Source: Tautonia plasticadhaerens
Lineage (GTDB): Bacteria; Planctomycetota; Planctomycetia; Isosphaerales; Isosphaeraceae
Direction: 5' to 3'
Length of the DNA: 64,000 bases
NCBI RefSeq assembly: GCF_007752535.1
Contig: NZ_CP036428.1
Span: forward strand, 1 to 64,000
Both the position numbers and the translations under genes were made by a program. Below are positions 9,200 through 18,582 of the stretch, piece after piece. The notes beneath the pieces were generated by a model, which ran no database searches, was not told the origin of the DNA, and was given only the letters and a program-made list of their open reading frames with translations. Position 1 is the first letter of the stretch; each line of letters begins with the position of its first letter.

Positions 9200-10501
9200 T
9201 CAGTCGGCGACCCGGACCTCCTCGCCCTCATTCAGGCCGGCCGGAGGGCCCACGACGACGGCCTCGCCGGCCTCCAGGCCGGCCTCGATCCGGGCCAGGT
9301 CGTCCTGGTTGACGACGACCTCGACCCGACGCTTCCGGAGTCGGCCCCGATCGTCGACGACCCAGGCGACGGTGTGCCCGCCCTCGTCGATGATCGCCCG
9401 CTTGTCGACGAACATGAGAGTACGCCCCGCGTCGGGGTTGTCCACCGACGAGTCGGGGAGGAAGTGGACCGTGGCGGCCAGCTCGGGGAACAGACGGTCG
9501 TCCGGGTCGAGGATCTCGACCTCGACCTTGACTGTGCCCCGGGAGCGGTCGCCCTGGGGGATGATCTTGCTCAGTCGGCCCCGGTAGGTCCGGCCCGGCA
9601 CGGCGCCGACGGCGATCTCGGCCGGCTGACCGGGGGCGATCCGGGACAGGAGGCTCTCGGCGACGTCGGTCTCGACCTCCAGGTGGGCCAGGTCGGCGAT
9701 CGTCACGATGGCCGAGCGGCCTCCGGAGGTCCCCAGGCTCATGGTGTTGACCGTCTCGCCGAGCTGGGCGTCGAGGCTGACGACCGTGCCGTCGAACGGG
9801 GCGATGATTTGCATGTTCCGGACAGATTCCTCGACCTCGGCGGCCTCGGCCTCGAGCACGCCGATGCCGGCCTCCAGGGCCTCGACACGGGCCGAGGCCA
9901 TGTCCCGGCCGGCGATCGCCTTGTCTAGCTCCTCGATGGTAGCCACGTTGGAGGAGCGGAGTCGGCGGACGCGGTCGGCCGACCGCTCCTTCTCCGCCTT
10001 GTCGGCCTTCGCCTCCTGCAGCTCGGCCCGAGCCCGCTCGATCATCGCGCGCTTGGTCCGCAGCGCGGCGTCCAGCTCGTTGTGCTCGAGTACGGCGATC
10101 AGGTCTCCCTTGCGGACCTCCGACCGCTCGTCGACCATCAGCCGGGCGATCCGGCCGGGGATCTTCGTCCCGACAGCCGCCTGGCGACACGACTGGAGGT
10201 AGCCCTTGGCGCTGAGCAGCTTCTCGGCCTCGCCGACGGTCATCCGCTGCACCGACGCGACCTCCACCTCGCGCTTCGGCCTCAGCTGCTCCATCCGATT
10301 GTAGCCGAAATAGCCCGCCCCAGCGAGCATCCCCAACGGGATTAGCCAGAGCAGCAACGCTCCCGGCCCCCGGCCCCCGCGACTTCGGCCGGGGCGGACG
10401 GCGGTCGCATCGCGCTCGATACGCAGGGACGCCACCTCGTCCCGCAGCGAGCGGTCCCGATCCGCCGCTGGTCGTTCTCCCTCGGTCCTGGGACGGCTCA
10501 T
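9200..10501 (-). CDS. periplasmic adaptor (HlyD/MacA/RND membrane-fusion) protein
   Basis: First gene of the exporter operon; it links the inner-membrane transporter to the outer envelope. The 433-residue protein has a basic cytoplasmic N-terminus of about 45 residues, one membrane anchor ('ALLLWLIPLGMLAGAGYFGY'), a lipoyl/barrel-sandwich half ('LQSCRQAAVGTKIPGRI'), a long alpha-helical hairpin (residues about 140-210), the second lipoyl half ('IIAPFDGTVVSLDAQLGE') and beta-barrel domains. With the ATPase and two permeases it makes a MacAB-like tripartite pump; no outer-membrane TolC-type gene is in the window. Confidence 0.88.
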   Translation of the reverse strand: MSRPRTEGERPAADRDRSLRDEVASLRIERDATAVRPGRSRGGRGPGALLLWLIPLGMLAGAGYFGYNRMEQLRPKREVEVASVQRMTVGEAEKLLSAKGYLQSCRQAAVGTKIPGRIARLMVDERSEVRKGDLIAVLEHNELDAALRTKRAMIERARAELQEAKADKAEKERSADRVRRLRSSNVATIEELDKAIAGRDMASARVEALEAGIGVLEAEAAEVEESVRNMQIIAPFDGTVVSLDAQLGETVNTMSLGTSGGRSAIVTIADLAHLEVETDVAESLLSRIAPGQPAEIAVGAVPGRTYRGRLSKIIPQGDRSRGTVKVEVEILDPDDRLFPELAATVHFLPDSSVDNPDAGRTLMFVDKRAIIDEGGHTVAWVVDDRGRLRKRRVEVVVNQDDLARIEAGLEAGEAVVVGPPAGLNEGEEVRVAD

Positions 10502-11507
10502 GGGCGGCCCCCACTGTTTGAGGTCCTTGCCAAGACTCGGCCCCGACCGGATCGGCCGCGTCGGGGACGCCGGGCCGCCAGCCAGATGGCTTCGTCCCGG
10601 ATCGGATCATCGTCGATGGCGGGCCACGAGTCGTCGAGCGGCGAGGCGAATCTATCGGGCTTCGATCGCGAGCGGGCCTCCGCCCGGGCCGAAGTTGACA
10701 AAAATTCACCAAAAGAGCCACGAAAGGTCAAGGGCGCTGCCGCAAATTATCGGTATCGATCTGGCCACATCTGCTCAACCGCATCTCGCGCGTCGGGAGC
10801 CGACGCTCTGTCTCCCGGTGCCCGTTTCTCGCTTCCCGTGCCGAATCCTTGGAGCGCGAGCCGTGAGGACTGGCCCTCGGTCGCGGGGTCGCCTGGAGAG
10901 GACGATGGTCGACGATCGAACCGGCAGATACCCAACAAACTCTCCTGAACGCAATCGACATCCAGGCACTGCGTCAATTGGGGCGGAAGGCGAACTCAAT
11001 CGAGTGTGTTCGGCTTGGACCCGGCCCTTGAGGTGGGTGGACGACGCCCGCCTCGTGATCGACCATCGGGGTAGGAGCCGTCGATCGGGAAACGGCGCAA
11101 GCGCCCACGCCGATTTCCTCGAGGAGAGTCCGGCTGCCATTGATCGACCGCTGCCTGCAGCTCCTCGATCGGGGAGCAGGCCTCCGGTGCGCGACTGCCC
11201 GTGGAAGTCCGGTTTGGCGAAAGGCACCGGGTGGACACGTTGTCGGTTTCCATGGCCCCGACCGGCGGTGCGACCGTGCCCTCAGCCTGGCAATGGTGCA
11301 CCGGCCCCCGGTGCGGATGACGGCCCGAAGGAGGAACGTGAGGCGTCGGGAGGTCGGCCGGAGATCGGGTGAGCGAGGCCTCGGAGGATCGTCGTCGCCT
11401 CGATCGGCCGAGTCACCTGGCGCCGTCCTCGGTCGATGTCCTGGGTTGCGCGTGCGACTCCCCATACGAAGGCCTCGGCGGCCTCACGCAAGCCTCGTCA
11501 GTCGGGC
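10502..11507. other. 1-kb intergenic region without recognised genes
   Basis: Lies between the start of the exporter operon and the 3' end of the thiolase gene. Frames on both strands are Arg/Pro/Gly-rich with no recognisable family, as expected of non-coding high-G+C DNA. A dispersed motif copy (TGCGTCAATTGGGGCGGAAG and following CGAACTCAA) lies at 10970-10999. The A/T-richer stretch 10695-10765 upstream of the adaptor gene is the likeliest place for its promoter. Confidence 0.4.
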
Positions 11508-12683
11508 TCAGATCGGTCGTTCGACGACCATCGCCACCGCGTTGCCGCCCCCGAGGCAGAGCGAGACGAGCCCGAACCGGCCCCCGCACCGGTCGAGCGT
11601 GTGCAGCAGCGTGACGAGTGCCCGGGCCCCGCTGGCGCCGATCGGGTGCCCGAGCGCGATCGCCCCGCCGTGCTCGTTGACGCGATCGGCAGGCAGGCCG
11701 AGCCTGCGGTTACATGCGATCATCTGGGCGGCAAAGGCCTCGTTCAACTCGAAGCGGTCAATCTGGCCGATGGTCAGCCCGGCGCGGTCAAGGGCCCGGC
11801 GGATCGCCGCGACAGGAGCTACGAACAGGTCTTCGGGCTCGACACCGGCGGTCGCCCCGGCGATGACCCTCGCGAGCGGACGCCTGCCGAGCCGCCCCGC
11901 CAGTCGGGGCGAGGCGACGACGACCGCCGCCGCCCCGTCGCTGATCATCGACGCATTGCCCGCCGTCACCGTGCCCCCCAGGCCGAATGCCGCCGGAAGC
12001 GCGGCCATCCGGGCGGGGTCCGCATCCGGGCGGGGACCCTCGTCGTTCGTGACCTCGACGGCCTCCCCGCGCCTCGGCACGGAGACGGGCACGATCTCCG
12101 CCTGGAAGGCCCCCTCCTCCCGCGCCCGGACCGCCCGCCGGTGGCTCTCCAGGGCGTAGGCGTCCTGCTCATGTCGGGTGATCGCGTCGCCGCAGGCCAG
12201 CGCGTCGGCGATCCGGCCCATCGCCTTGCCGCTGCGGGCGCAGGAGAGGCCATCGTGCAACAGCGAGTCGATCAGCGTGCGATCGCCCAGGGCGGGGCCG
12301 TCGCGGGGAAGCACGAAGGGGGCCCGGCTCATGCTCTCCATGCCTCCGGCGACGACCGCCTCCGCGTCGCCGGCCCGGACGGCCTGCGCCGCGAGCATCA
12401 CCGCCTTCAGGCCCGATCCGCAGACCTTGTTGATCGTGAGCGCGGCGACCGTCACCGGCAGCCCGGCCGCCAGCGCCGCTCGCCGCGCCGGCGCCTGGCC
12501 GACCCCGGCGGCGAGGGCGATGCCCATGATCACCTCGTCCACGTCCGTCGGATCGACGCCGCTCTGGGCCACGGCCGCGGCGATGGCCGCCGCCCCCAGC
12601 TCGGGGGCCCCGAGTCCGGACAGCGAGCCGCGGAACTTGCCGATCGGCGTCCGGCGTGCCGAGAGGATGACGGGGGAATCCAT
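11508..12683 (-). CDS. thiolase family protein (acetyl-CoA C-acyltransferase)
   Basis: Catalyses thiolytic cleavage of 3-ketoacyl-CoA, or the reverse condensation. All active-site blocks are present: the nucleophilic Cys88 in 'TINKVCGSGLKAV', the His-containing 'NEHGGAIALGHPIGASGAR' and the second Cys in 'SLCLGGGNAVAMVVE'. The 391-residue length is standard. It is transcribed away from the acyl-CoA ligase gene at 13018, sharing a 334-bp divergent promoter region. With the adjacent ligase, dehydrogenases and hydratase it completes a beta-oxidation-like set. Confidence 0.93.
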   Translation of the reverse strand: MDSPVILSARRTPIGKFRGSLSGLGAPELGAAAIAAAVAQSGVDPTDVDEVIMGIALAAGVGQAPARRAALAAGLPVTVAALTINKVCGSGLKAVMLAAQAVRAGDAEAVVAGGMESMSRAPFVLPRDGPALGDRTLIDSLLHDGLSCARSGKAMGRIADALACGDAITRHEQDAYALESHRRAVRAREEGAFQAEIVPVSVPRRGEAVEVTNDEGPRPDADPARMAALPAAFGLGGTVTAGNASMISDGAAAVVVASPRLAGRLGRRPLARVIAGATAGVEPEDLFVAPVAAIRRALDRAGLTIGQIDRFELNEAFAAQMIACNRRLGLPADRVNEHGGAIALGHPIGASGARALVTLLHTLDRCGGRFGLVSLCLGGGNAVAMVVERPI

Positions 12684-13017
12684 GGCACCTTCCTCCGGCG
12701 ATGGGCCGGCACGAGGACGGGCGAATCATCCCGGAAACCGGTTGGCCCCGCACTCCATTCTGGCGTCACCGTGGAGGGGCGGGAAGCCATCACGTCGGGT
12801 CGCAGGGCCACGACGAGGACGGGGCGACGAGGGGTCCAAGGTGGGTGATCCCCGTGTATCTGAGCCTCTGGGCAAGGGCGTCACCCGCTCGTGATCTCGC
12901 CGGGCGGCCCGGGCGCGCTGCACCTGCGAGCGAGCTCGATATAATCGGGGTCGGGGTCGCACGTCCCCACCCGGACTCGAACCGAGCCGGCGCGTCGCCT
13001 TCGCAGGAGGGGTGGCC
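12684..13017. promoter_or_regulatory. divergent promoter region between thiolase and acyl-CoA ligase genes
   Basis: The 334-bp space separates two divergent genes of the same pathway and must hold both promoters. For the rightward gene a TATAAT hexamer occurs at 12940-12945, about 75 bp before its ATG, but the -35 position is weak. A ribosome-binding site (GCAGGAGG) lies at 13003-13010. No clear operator palindrome was seen. Confidence 0.4.
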
Positions 13018-14700
13018 ATGGGTGAACCGCATGCGCCCTGGGTCGACGGCCTGACGATCGGCCAGGCCCTCCGCGCGTCGGCGGGCCGCTTCGGCGAGCG
13101 GGAGGCGATCGTCTTCCCGCTCGCCGATTTCCGATGCACCTACGAGGCCTTCGACCGCCAGATCGACGCGGTCGCCCGGGGGCTGATCGGGCTCGGCTTC
13201 GGGCGTGGCGACCGCTTCGGCGTCTGGTCGACCAACTGGCCCGAGTGGGTCCTGCTCCAGTTCTCCGCGGCCCGCGTCGGCGTCGTCCTGGTGACGATCA
13301 ACCCGTCCTACCGAGCGAGCGAGGCGAAGTACGCCCTGGCGCAGTCGGAGGTGCTCGGCCTGGGCCTGATCGCGCGGTTCAAGACCTCGGCGTACTTCGA
13401 GATGCTCGCGGAGATCTGCCCCGAGCTGGCCGGATCGACGCCCGGGGCGCTGCACTCGGCCGAGCTGCCCCACCTGCGATGGGTCGTCGCCCTGCGGGGC
13501 GACCCCCCGCCCGGGATGCTGGGCTGGGGCGGCCTAGTCGACGCCGGCCGCGACGTTCCTCCCGAGGCCCTCGCCGAACGGGAAGCCCAGATCCTGCCCG
13601 AGGACCCGATCAATCTGCAATATACCTCCGGCACGACCGGCTTCCCCAAGGGGGCCGTGCTGTCGCATCGGAACCTGCTCTTGAATGCATTTTACGCCGG
13701 CCGGAACATGCGGCTCGACCACCGGGACCGCATCGGCATCCCGGTGCCGCTCTACCACTGCTTCGGCTGCGTGCTGGGGACCCTGGTCTCCGCGGTCTAC
13801 GGGGCTGCGATGGTCTTCCCGCACGAGGCGTTTCGGCCCGAGGCGACGCTCGACGCCCTGGAGCGCGAGCGCTGCACCGCCGTCTACGGCGTGCCGACGA
13901 TGTTCATCGCGATGTTCGAGCACCCGAGCTACGCCGGCCGCGACCTCGGCGCGCTGCGCACGGGCATCATGGCCGGCAGCCCATGCCCGATCGAGCTGAT
14001 GCGCCGGGTGACGACCGAGATGGGGGCCGAGGAGATCACCATCGGCTACGGCCAGACCGAGGCGTCCCCCCTGATCTCGCAGACGCGGTGGGACGACCCG
14101 ATCGAGCTGCGCGTGGGCACCGTCGGGTGCCCGCTGCCCGGGGTCGAGGTCCGGATCGTCGATCCCGTCACCGGCCGGGAATGCCCCGACGGCACCTCGG
14201 GCGAGCTCTGCGCCCGCGGTCATTGCGTAATGCAGGGATACTTCAATATGCCAGATCGGACGGCCGAGGTGATCGACCCCGAGGGCTGGCTCCACACCGG
14301 CGACCTCGCGATGCGCGAGCCGAACGGCTACATCCGCATCACGGGGAGGCTCAAGGACATGATCATCCGGGGCGGCGAGAACATCGCCCCGCGCGAGGTC
14401 GAGGAGCTGCTCTACCGGCACCCGAAGGTCGAGGACGTGCAGGTCGTCGGCGTCCCGAGCCGGACGTATGGCGAGGAGGTGCTGGCCTGCGTCAAGCTCC
14501 GCGCCGGCCAGTCGGCCACCGAGGACGAGATCCGCGACTTCTGCGCCGCCTCGCTCGCCCACTTCAAGGTGCCCCGATACGTCCAGTTCCTCGACGCCTT
14601 CCCCACGACCGTCACCGGCAAGATCCAGAAGTATAAGCTCCGCGAGCAGGCGGTCCGCGCCTTCGGTCTGGAGGCCGACGCCGGGATCGAGACCGCGTGA
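13018..14700 (+). CDS. AMP-binding acyl-CoA ligase (fatty-acid-CoA synthetase)
   Basis: Activates a carboxylic acid to its CoA thioester via an acyl-AMP. The P-loop-like motif 'YTSGTTGFPKGA' is at residues about 202-213, followed by 'GYGQTEASP', the hinge 'GWLHTGDLA' and the C-terminal catalytic Lys in 'TVTGKIQKYKLRE'. Length is 560 residues. It most resembles medium/long-chain or branched-chain acyl-CoA synthetases of the FadD/AtuH-like type, but the substrate cannot be fixed. The ATG at 13018 follows CAGGAGG at good spacing. The SDR gene starts 15 bp after its stop. Confidence 0.92.
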   Translation: MGEPHAPWVDGLTIGQALRASAGRFGEREAIVFPLADFRCTYEAFDRQIDAVARGLIGLGFGRGDRFGVWSTNWPEWVLLQFSAARVGVVLVTINPSYRASEAKYALAQSEVLGLGLIARFKTSAYFEMLAEICPELAGSTPGALHSAELPHLRWVVALRGDPPPGMLGWGGLVDAGRDVPPEALAEREAQILPEDPINLQYTSGTTGFPKGAVLSHRNLLLNAFYAGRNMRLDHRDRIGIPVPLYHCFGCVLGTLVSAVYGAAMVFPHEAFRPEATLDALERERCTAVYGVPTMFIAMFEHPSYAGRDLGALRTGIMAGSPCPIELMRRVTTEMGAEEITIGYGQTEASPLISQTRWDDPIELRVGTVGCPLPGVEVRIVDPVTGRECPDGTSGELCARGHCVMQGYFNMPDRTAEVIDPEGWLHTGDLAMREPNGYIRITGRLKDMIIRGGENIAPREVEELLYRHPKVEDVQVVGVPSRTYGEEVLACVKLRAGQSATEDEIRDFCAASLAHFKVPRYVQFLDAFPTTVTGKIQKYKLREQAVRAFGLEADAGIETA

Positions 14701-14715
14701 GCGAGGGGGACGACG

Positions 14716-15483
14716 ATGCAGCTCGACGGCCGCACCTTCCTGATCGCCGGGGGCAGCTCCGGCCTCGGCGCCGCCTGCGCCCGACGCCTCACGGGCCGGG
14801 GGGCGAGCGTCGTCATCGCCGACATCGACGAGCGGCGGGGGGCGACCCTCGCCTCCGAGCTGGGCGATCGCGCGGCCTTCGCCCCGGCGGACGTGACCGA
14901 TGAGGACGGCGTGGGGCGCGCCATCGCGACGGCACGCGACCGCTTCGGCGATCTGCACGGGGCCGTCGTCTGCGCCGGCATCCACCGGGCGGAGAAGGTC
15001 CTCCGGCGCGACGGGGTCGCCTCGCTCGACGCCTTCCGCCGCGTGGTCGAGGTCAACCTCGTCGGCACGTTCAACGTCGTCCGCCTCGCCGCCGACGCCC
15101 TCCGATCGGCCCCCGAGGGGGAGGACGGCGAGCGGGGGGTGATCGTCATGACCTCATCGATCGCCGCGTATGAGAGCCAGGTCGGGCAGGCGGCCTACGC
15201 GGCGTCGAAGGGCGGCGTGGCGTCGATGACCCTGCCGATCGCCCGGGAGCTGTCGCGGTTCGGCATCCGGGTCGTGAGCGTCGCCCCGGGCGTCTTCGAG
15301 ACGCCGATGATGGTCGGCGTCGCCGAGGACGTCCGCCGATCGCTCGCCGATCAGATCCCGTTCCCCCCCCGGTTCGGGCAGCCGGACGAGTTCGCTGCGC
15401 TGGTCGAGCACATCATCACGAATCGGATGCTCAACGGCGCCGTCCTCCGACTCGACGGCGCGATGCGCATGCAGGCCCGGTAG
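14716..15483 (+). CDS. short-chain dehydrogenase (3-hydroxyacyl-CoA dehydrogenase type)
   Basis: Classical SDR of 255 residues. The NAD-binding motif is 'AGGSSGLGAACARRL' near the N-terminus, with 'DIDE' after the second strand favouring NAD over NADP. The catalytic set is the Ser of 'VIVMTSSIAA' and the YxxxK in 'AAYAASKGG'. The sequence 'IPFPPRFGQPDEFAALVEHI' near the end is characteristic of type-2 3-hydroxyacyl-CoA dehydrogenases (HSD10-like), fitting oxidation of a 3-hydroxyacyl-CoA made by the hydratase of the opposing operon. It is cotranscribed with the ligase gene. Confidence 0.9.
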   Translation: MQLDGRTFLIAGGSSGLGAACARRLTGRGASVVIADIDERRGATLASELGDRAAFAPADVTDEDGVGRAIATARDRFGDLHGAVVCAGIHRAEKVLRRDGVASLDAFRRVVEVNLVGTFNVVRLAADALRSAPEGEDGERGVIVMTSSIAAYESQVGQAAYAASKGGVASMTLPIARELSRFGIRVVSVAPGVFETPMMVGVAEDVRRSLADQIPFPPRFGQPDEFAALVEHIITNRMLNGAVLRLDGAMRMQAR

Positions 15484-15539
15484 CTCGGCCCGTCGGGTGA
15501 CCGCGTCTCGTCCCGGATTGCCCGGAAGTCTGACCGTTG

Positions 15540-15621
<82 letters not shown>

Positions 15622-15657
15622 TGGCCCGGAATGGTCATTGATAAACGAAACCATGTA

Positions 15658-17448
15658 TCAGCGTTTGTCGATTGAAGCCCGCGCCGCGGCGAGGAAGCGG
15701 GGATCGTCGTTGTGGTCCAGGTCGCGGAGTTCCTCGCGGATGCGGCGGGCCGACATCTGCAACGCCAGCGCCGCAGCGTCACCGCGGAGGGCGGGCTCGG
15801 GGTCGGGCGGCAGGGCGCCGGACAGCTCGGCGTCGCGACGGGAGAGGACGCAGGCCATCGCGTATAGCTCCATCGCGGCCCAGGCGATCCGCGCGTGGAC
15901 GAGCTGGCGTTCGAGGATCTCCTCGCGGTGCCGCATCATCGCCCTCTGCACGGCGAGGGCGAACCGTCGGATCAGCCGAGCCAGCTCCCGGGCGTGCGGC
16001 CTCAGCGCCGACGACCGCACCGGGACCGCGGGCGAGCGGAAGCGCGCCGCTGCCTGCTGGCCGAGGAAGCGGGGGACAAGCCCGAGGCGACGATGCTTGA
16101 CCACCGCCTCGTAGACGTCGCGGAGGTGCTCTCCGGGACCGCGCAGGCCGACCATGGCGATGAACGAGGTGAGCACCTCGTTGGCCCCCTCGCCGATCTG
16201 GTTGATCCGGGCGTCGCGGAACATGCGCTCCAGCGGCCGGTCGGTGAAGTAGGCGGCGCCGCCGTGGATCTGGAAGGCGTCGTTGACGATCGTCCAGAGG
16301 GCCTCGGTGCTGTAGACCTTCAGCATGGCGGTCTCGAGCATGTAATCATCGAGTCCGCGGTCGATCAGGCCGGCGGTGACGGTCGTCATCGCCTCCATCG
16401 CATAGGTCCAGGCGGCCATGCGGGCGACCTTCGAGCGGACCAGCTCGAACGCGCCGAGCGTGCGGCCGAACTGGCGGCGGGTGCGGGCGTGTTCGATCGC
16501 CAGGCGGAGGCAGGACTTCGAGGCCCCGGTGCAGCAGGCGCCGAAGGTGGTGCGGCCGAAGTCGAGCACCGTGAGCGCCAGCCGAAGCCCCTTGCCGAGC
16601 GTGCCGAGGACATTCTCCCTCGCCACGGCCATGTCCTCGAAGGCGAGCTTGCCGGTGGCGGTGCCCCGGATGCCGAGCTTCGCGGCGCGCGCCTCGACGA
16701 CGCGGAAGCCGGGAATGTCGGGCGTGACGAGGAAGGCGGTGACGGCCGTCCCCTCGCGGCCGGGCACGGGCGTGCGGGCCATCACCGTCAGCACGTCGGC
16801 GATCCCGCCGTTGGTGATGTAGCGCTTCTGACCGTTGAGGACGTAATGCGAGCCGTCGCCGCTCGGCGTCGCGGTCGTCTGGACGTTGGCCGCGTCGGAG
16901 CCGGCCTCGGGCTCGGTCAGGGCGAAGGCGGCCAGCGCCTCGCCCCGGATCAGGCCCGGAAGCCATCGCCGCTTCTGCTCATCGGTGCCGAACAGGAGCA
17001 GGGCGCGCATGCCGATCGAGTGGTGCGCGTTGACGAAGATCGAGGTCGAGCTGCACCGCGACCCCAGCTCCTCCAGGATCTTGCAGTAGGCCCCCTGCGA
17101 GAACCCGCGGCCCCCCATCGCCTCCGGCGCCGTCATGCCGAGGACGCCGAGCCGGCCGAGGCCATCGATGACCGCTCGGGGGATGTCGGCCTGGCGATCG
17201 ATCGCCACCGGGTCGAGGTGGGCGTCGCAGAAGCCCCGCAATTCGGCCAGGGCGGCCTCGACCTTCGGGCGCTCGTCGCCGAGCGTCGGGTAGGGGAAGA
17301 CCCAGTCGGCGACGAAGCGGCCCCAGAACAGCCCCTTCGCCACGCCGAGCCGCTGGGGGCCGGCGAAAAGCAGCTCCTCGGCCTGCTTGACCTGCTTCTC
17401 GCGTTCGAGGGCCTGTTCGTCGCGGGACTCGGTCGTCGGGGCGCTCAT
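15658..17448 (-). CDS. acyl-CoA dehydrogenase, VLCAD-like
   Basis: FAD enzyme introducing the alpha-beta double bond into acyl-CoA. The flavin and substrate motifs are visible: 'AFALTEPEAGSDAANV', 'YITNGGIADVLTVMA', and 'INQIGEGANEVL' with the likely catalytic Glu. At 596 residues it is longer than the usual 380, with an extra C-terminal helical domain of about 170 residues as in very-long-chain acyl-CoA dehydrogenases. The ATG at 17448 follows GGGAGGCAAGG and begins MSAPTTES; an in-frame extension runs into the enoyl-CoA hydratase gene and is spurious. Last gene of the five-gene operon. Confidence 0.92.
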   Translation of the reverse strand: MSAPTTESRDEQALEREKQVKQAEELLFAGPQRLGVAKGLFWGRFVADWVFPYPTLGDERPKVEAALAELRGFCDAHLDPVAIDRQADIPRAVIDGLGRLGVLGMTAPEAMGGRGFSQGAYCKILEELGSRCSSTSIFVNAHHSIGMRALLLFGTDEQKRRWLPGLIRGEALAAFALTEPEAGSDAANVQTTATPSGDGSHYVLNGQKRYITNGGIADVLTVMARTPVPGREGTAVTAFLVTPDIPGFRVVEARAAKLGIRGTATGKLAFEDMAVARENVLGTLGKGLRLALTVLDFGRTTFGACCTGASKSCLRLAIEHARTRRQFGRTLGAFELVRSKVARMAAWTYAMEAMTTVTAGLIDRGLDDYMLETAMLKVYSTEALWTIVNDAFQIHGGAAYFTDRPLERMFRDARINQIGEGANEVLTSFIAMVGLRGPGEHLRDVYEAVVKHRRLGLVPRFLGQQAAARFRSPAVPVRSSALRPHARELARLIRRFALAVQRAMMRHREEILERQLVHARIAWAAMELYAMACVLSRRDAELSGALPPDPEPALRGDAAALALQMSARRIREELRDLDHNDDPRFLAAARASIDKR

Positions 17449-17461
17449 CGCCTTGCCTCCC

Positions 17462-18229
17462 TCAGGTCCATCGGGGTTTCCGCTTCTCCAGGAATGCGGC
17501 CAGGCCCTCGCGTGCCTCGTCACTGACGCGGGCCCTCGCGTGCGCCTCCAGGGCGACCTGCTCGGCCACGCCTCCCAACGCGGCCCGGACCTGGCCGAGC
17601 AGCCGCTTGGTCTCCCGGACCGCCTCCGGGGCGCCTTCGAGCACGAGCCCGGCGAGCCGAGCCGACTCGTCCCGGACGCGGTCCTCGGCGACGACCCGGT
17701 GAACCAGGCCCATCGCCAGGGCCCGATGGGCGTCGATCGGCTCGGCCAGCAGGAACAGCTCGCGGAGGTCGGCATCCCGCAGCGTGTGCGTCAGGACCAT
17801 GGACACCAGGGCAGGGACCAGCCCCCGACGCACCTCGGGGAAGCCGATCCGGAGCCCCTCGGCCGCGACGGCGAAGTCGCAGCAGGCAAGGAGCCCGGCG
17901 CCCCCGGCGAAGGCGGCGCCGTGGGCCTCGCAGATCGTCACCAGCGGCGTGCCGGAGAGCGTGTCGAGCAGCCGTCGGACCCACTCGGCGCCCTCCTCGG
18001 CCGTGTTGAGGTTGGCCGCTTCTTCCAGGTCGAGCCCCGCGCAGAACACGGGGCCATTCCCTCGAAGGATCAGGACGCGGGCGGACGGGTCGGCCGAATG
18101 CCGATCGATCGCCCCGCACAGCTCCCGCATCAGCGCCATGTTCAGCGCGTTCCGGCGGCCCGGCCGGTTCAGCGTCAGGGCGACGACGCCCGGCCGCACC
18201 TCGTCGTCGAGCAAGACCGGCTCGCTCAT
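17462..18229 (-). CDS. enoyl-CoA hydratase/isomerase family protein
   Basis: Crotonase-fold protein of 255 residues. The oxyanion-hole segments are 'RNGPVFCAGLDLEEA'-like (FCAGLDL) and 'AHGAAFAGGAGLLACCD'. It probably hydrates the enoyl-CoA produced by the dehydrogenase encoded 13 bp downstream; members of this clade also include methylglutaconyl-CoA hydratases of leucine and isoprenoid breakdown. Its ATG overlaps the stop of the preceding AtuA-like gene (ATGA, 18226-18229). Confidence 0.9.
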   Translation of the reverse strand: MSEPVLLDDEVRPGVVALTLNRPGRRNALNMALMRELCGAIDRHSADPSARVLILRGNGPVFCAGLDLEEAANLNTAEEGAEWVRRLLDTLSGTPLVTICEAHGAAFAGGAGLLACCDFAVAAEGLRIGFPEVRRGLVPALVSMVLTHTLRDADLRELFLLAEPIDAHRALAMGLVHRVVAEDRVRDESARLAGLVLEGAPEAVRETKRLLGQVRAALGGVAEQVALEAHARARVSDEAREGLAAFLEKRKPRWT

Positions 18230-18582
18230 GATCCCCTCGGGTCATTCGACGGAAGGAGCCTCGCGGGCAACTCGATCGGCACCTCCAGGATCGCTTGCCC
18301 GAGGGCCTTCCCCTGGGCATCGACCCGCGTGATCCGGCCGAGCACCCCCTTGAGCACAAAGTTCAACGCCCGGAGGTTCGGCAGCTCGTATCGCGTGACG
18401 CCAGCGACCCCCAGTGGCCGGAAGAAGTCGGCCACGCGATCGGCGGTCAGTTGCTCGCGCACCAGCGCGTAGAGGTCATCGGATGGGACGAACACGCCCA
18501 CGTTGGCCCCCGTCCCCTTGTCTCCGCTGCGGGCGCGGGCGATCCGGCCGAGCTGCACGGTCGAGGTGTCATTCGGTCGCAT
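18226..18582 (-). CDS. AtuA-like C-terminal ferredoxin-fold domain protein
   Basis: A 118-residue protein beginning 'TVQLGRIARARSGDKGTGAN', the recognisable start of the C-terminal domain found fused to AtuA in many bacteria. Here it is a separate gene whose start (18582) lies 14 bp inside the 3' end of the AtuA gene in another frame, so the two are probably translated together and form a complex. Function is not biochemically established; genetics in pseudomonads link the family to acyclic terpene catabolism. Confidence 0.85.
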   Translation of the reverse strand: MRPNDTSTVQLGRIARARSGDKGTGANVGVFVPSDDLYALVREQLTADRVADFFRPLGVAGVTRYELPNLRALNFVLKGVLGRITRVDAQGKALGQAILEVPIELPARLLPSNDPRGS